A stretch of 64,000 bases of DNA from Cephalopachus bancanus (lineage: Eukaryota; Chordata; Mammalia; Primates; Tarsiidae), in assembly GCA_027257055.1 (NCBI GenBank), contig JAPVLO010000622.1:382001-446000 (forward strand). The letters run 5' to 3'. The notes beneath the pieces are model-generated. The model worked only from the letters and a program-made list of their open reading frames with translations, had not been told where the DNA came from and ran no database searches. Both the position numbers and the translations under genes were made by a program. This document shows, one piece after another, positions 63,431 to 64,000 of the stretch (positions within the stretch are counted from its first letter, which is position 1; each line of letters opens with the position of its first letter).

Positions 63431-63499
63431 GTGAGCGCGGGCCCGGGTAGCCCGACCCCGTGGCGGCGGAAACCGGCCGGGAAGACCCTGGCGGGGGGG

Positions 63500-63910
63500 T
63501 GGCGCCCGCTGGGGTTCCGGCTCCTGGGGTTCGAGACCCGCCTGGGCCGCCTGGCCGGACCCCCGTTCTTCATTAATAATGATAATAACAATAAAAATAA
63601 TAATAATCAACGCCGGGAGTTCGAGACCCGCCTGGGCCGCCTACCCAGATCCCCTTTCTAGAAATAATAATAATAATAACGGTAATAATAAACGCCAGAA
63701 GTTCGAGACCTGCCTGGGCCACCTACCAAGACCCCAGTTCTACATTAATTAATTAATTAATAATAATAATAATAATAATAAAAAACGCCGGGAGTTCGAG
63801 ACCTGCCTGGGCCACCTACCAAGACCCCAGTTCTACATTAATAATAATAATAATAATAATAAAAGCCGGGAGTTTGAGACCCACCTGGGCCACCTGGCAA
63901 GACCCCCGTT

Positions 63911-63945
<35 letters not shown>

Positions 63946-64000
63946 GCGGAGAGTTCGAGACCTGCCTGGGCCACCTAGGAAGACCCCAGTTCTTCATAAA
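63500..64000 (+). repeat. Tandem Alu 3'-end plus AAT units
   Basis: Six units of cgccgggagttcgagacctg, cctgggccacctaccaagac, cccagttct then AAT triplets, spacing about 70-95 bp, running to the window end. The unit retains the pol III B-box word gttcgagacc. Confidence 0.9.

Noticed and set aside
63500..64000. tRNA-like genes suggested by gttcgagacc words
   Set aside because: This is the pol III B box of Alu-type SINEs; no cloverleaf surrounds it.

Overview
The window is mammalian nuclear DNA, almost certainly primate. Nearly every intron carries 7SL-derived SINEs (Alu-type monomers with the 'gttcgagacc' B box). One copy at about 38255-38540 is a complete antisense dimeric Alu with a J-like right arm. 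A strepsirrhine or another non-human primate fits best; tree shrew is the fallback. CSF2RA and IL3RA lie side by side on the same strand, as in human pseudoautosomal region 1 (PAR1). The extreme GC and CpG content, the wall-to-wall minisatellites and a short TTAGGG-like tract (59728-59742) suit a subtelomeric, highly recombining region.

Layout, all genes on the + strand. (1) CSF2RA (GM-CSF receptor alpha) runs from a first visible exon at about 1132 to its stop at 18091, with a poly(A) signal at 18144. The signal-peptide exon lies upstream of the window. (2) A second, complete type I cytokine-receptor gene runs from ATG 25497 to stop 48348. It has eleven coding exons and the same exon phases as CSF2RA, but diverged protein. 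I know of no human gene at this position. It carries three apparent 1-base deletions in G/C runs (two in exon 3, one in exon 10), so it is either a real third alpha-receptor with assembly errors or a young pseudogene. (3) IL3RA starts at ATG 58778. Its first six coding exons (to 63430) are in the window and the rest lie beyond it.

Only about 3 kb is coding. The remainder is repeat: GAGACA/TCTCTG tracts, TTA/AAT and ATC/AAC trinucleotide blocks, arrays whose unit is a SINE fragment fused to a microsatellite, a 41-bp satellite found at three sites in both orientations, and a 46-bp T-rich satellite. Two inverted arrays are built from TGATTGACAG, the PBX-PREP/MEIS decamer, overlapping a CAGCTG E-box. 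Several families occur as inverted pairs. The stretch 46.4-58.3 kb reads as an old imperfect palindrome centred near 52.5 kb. Its right half contains a CpG island with twin ETS+GAS cassettes and a consensus splice donor, a good candidate for the IL3RA promoter and leader exon.

Known biology: the GM-CSF and IL-3 alpha chains bind ligand and pair with the common beta chain to signal through JAK2/STAT5. All domain calls come from reading translated exons against remembered family features; no search was run.
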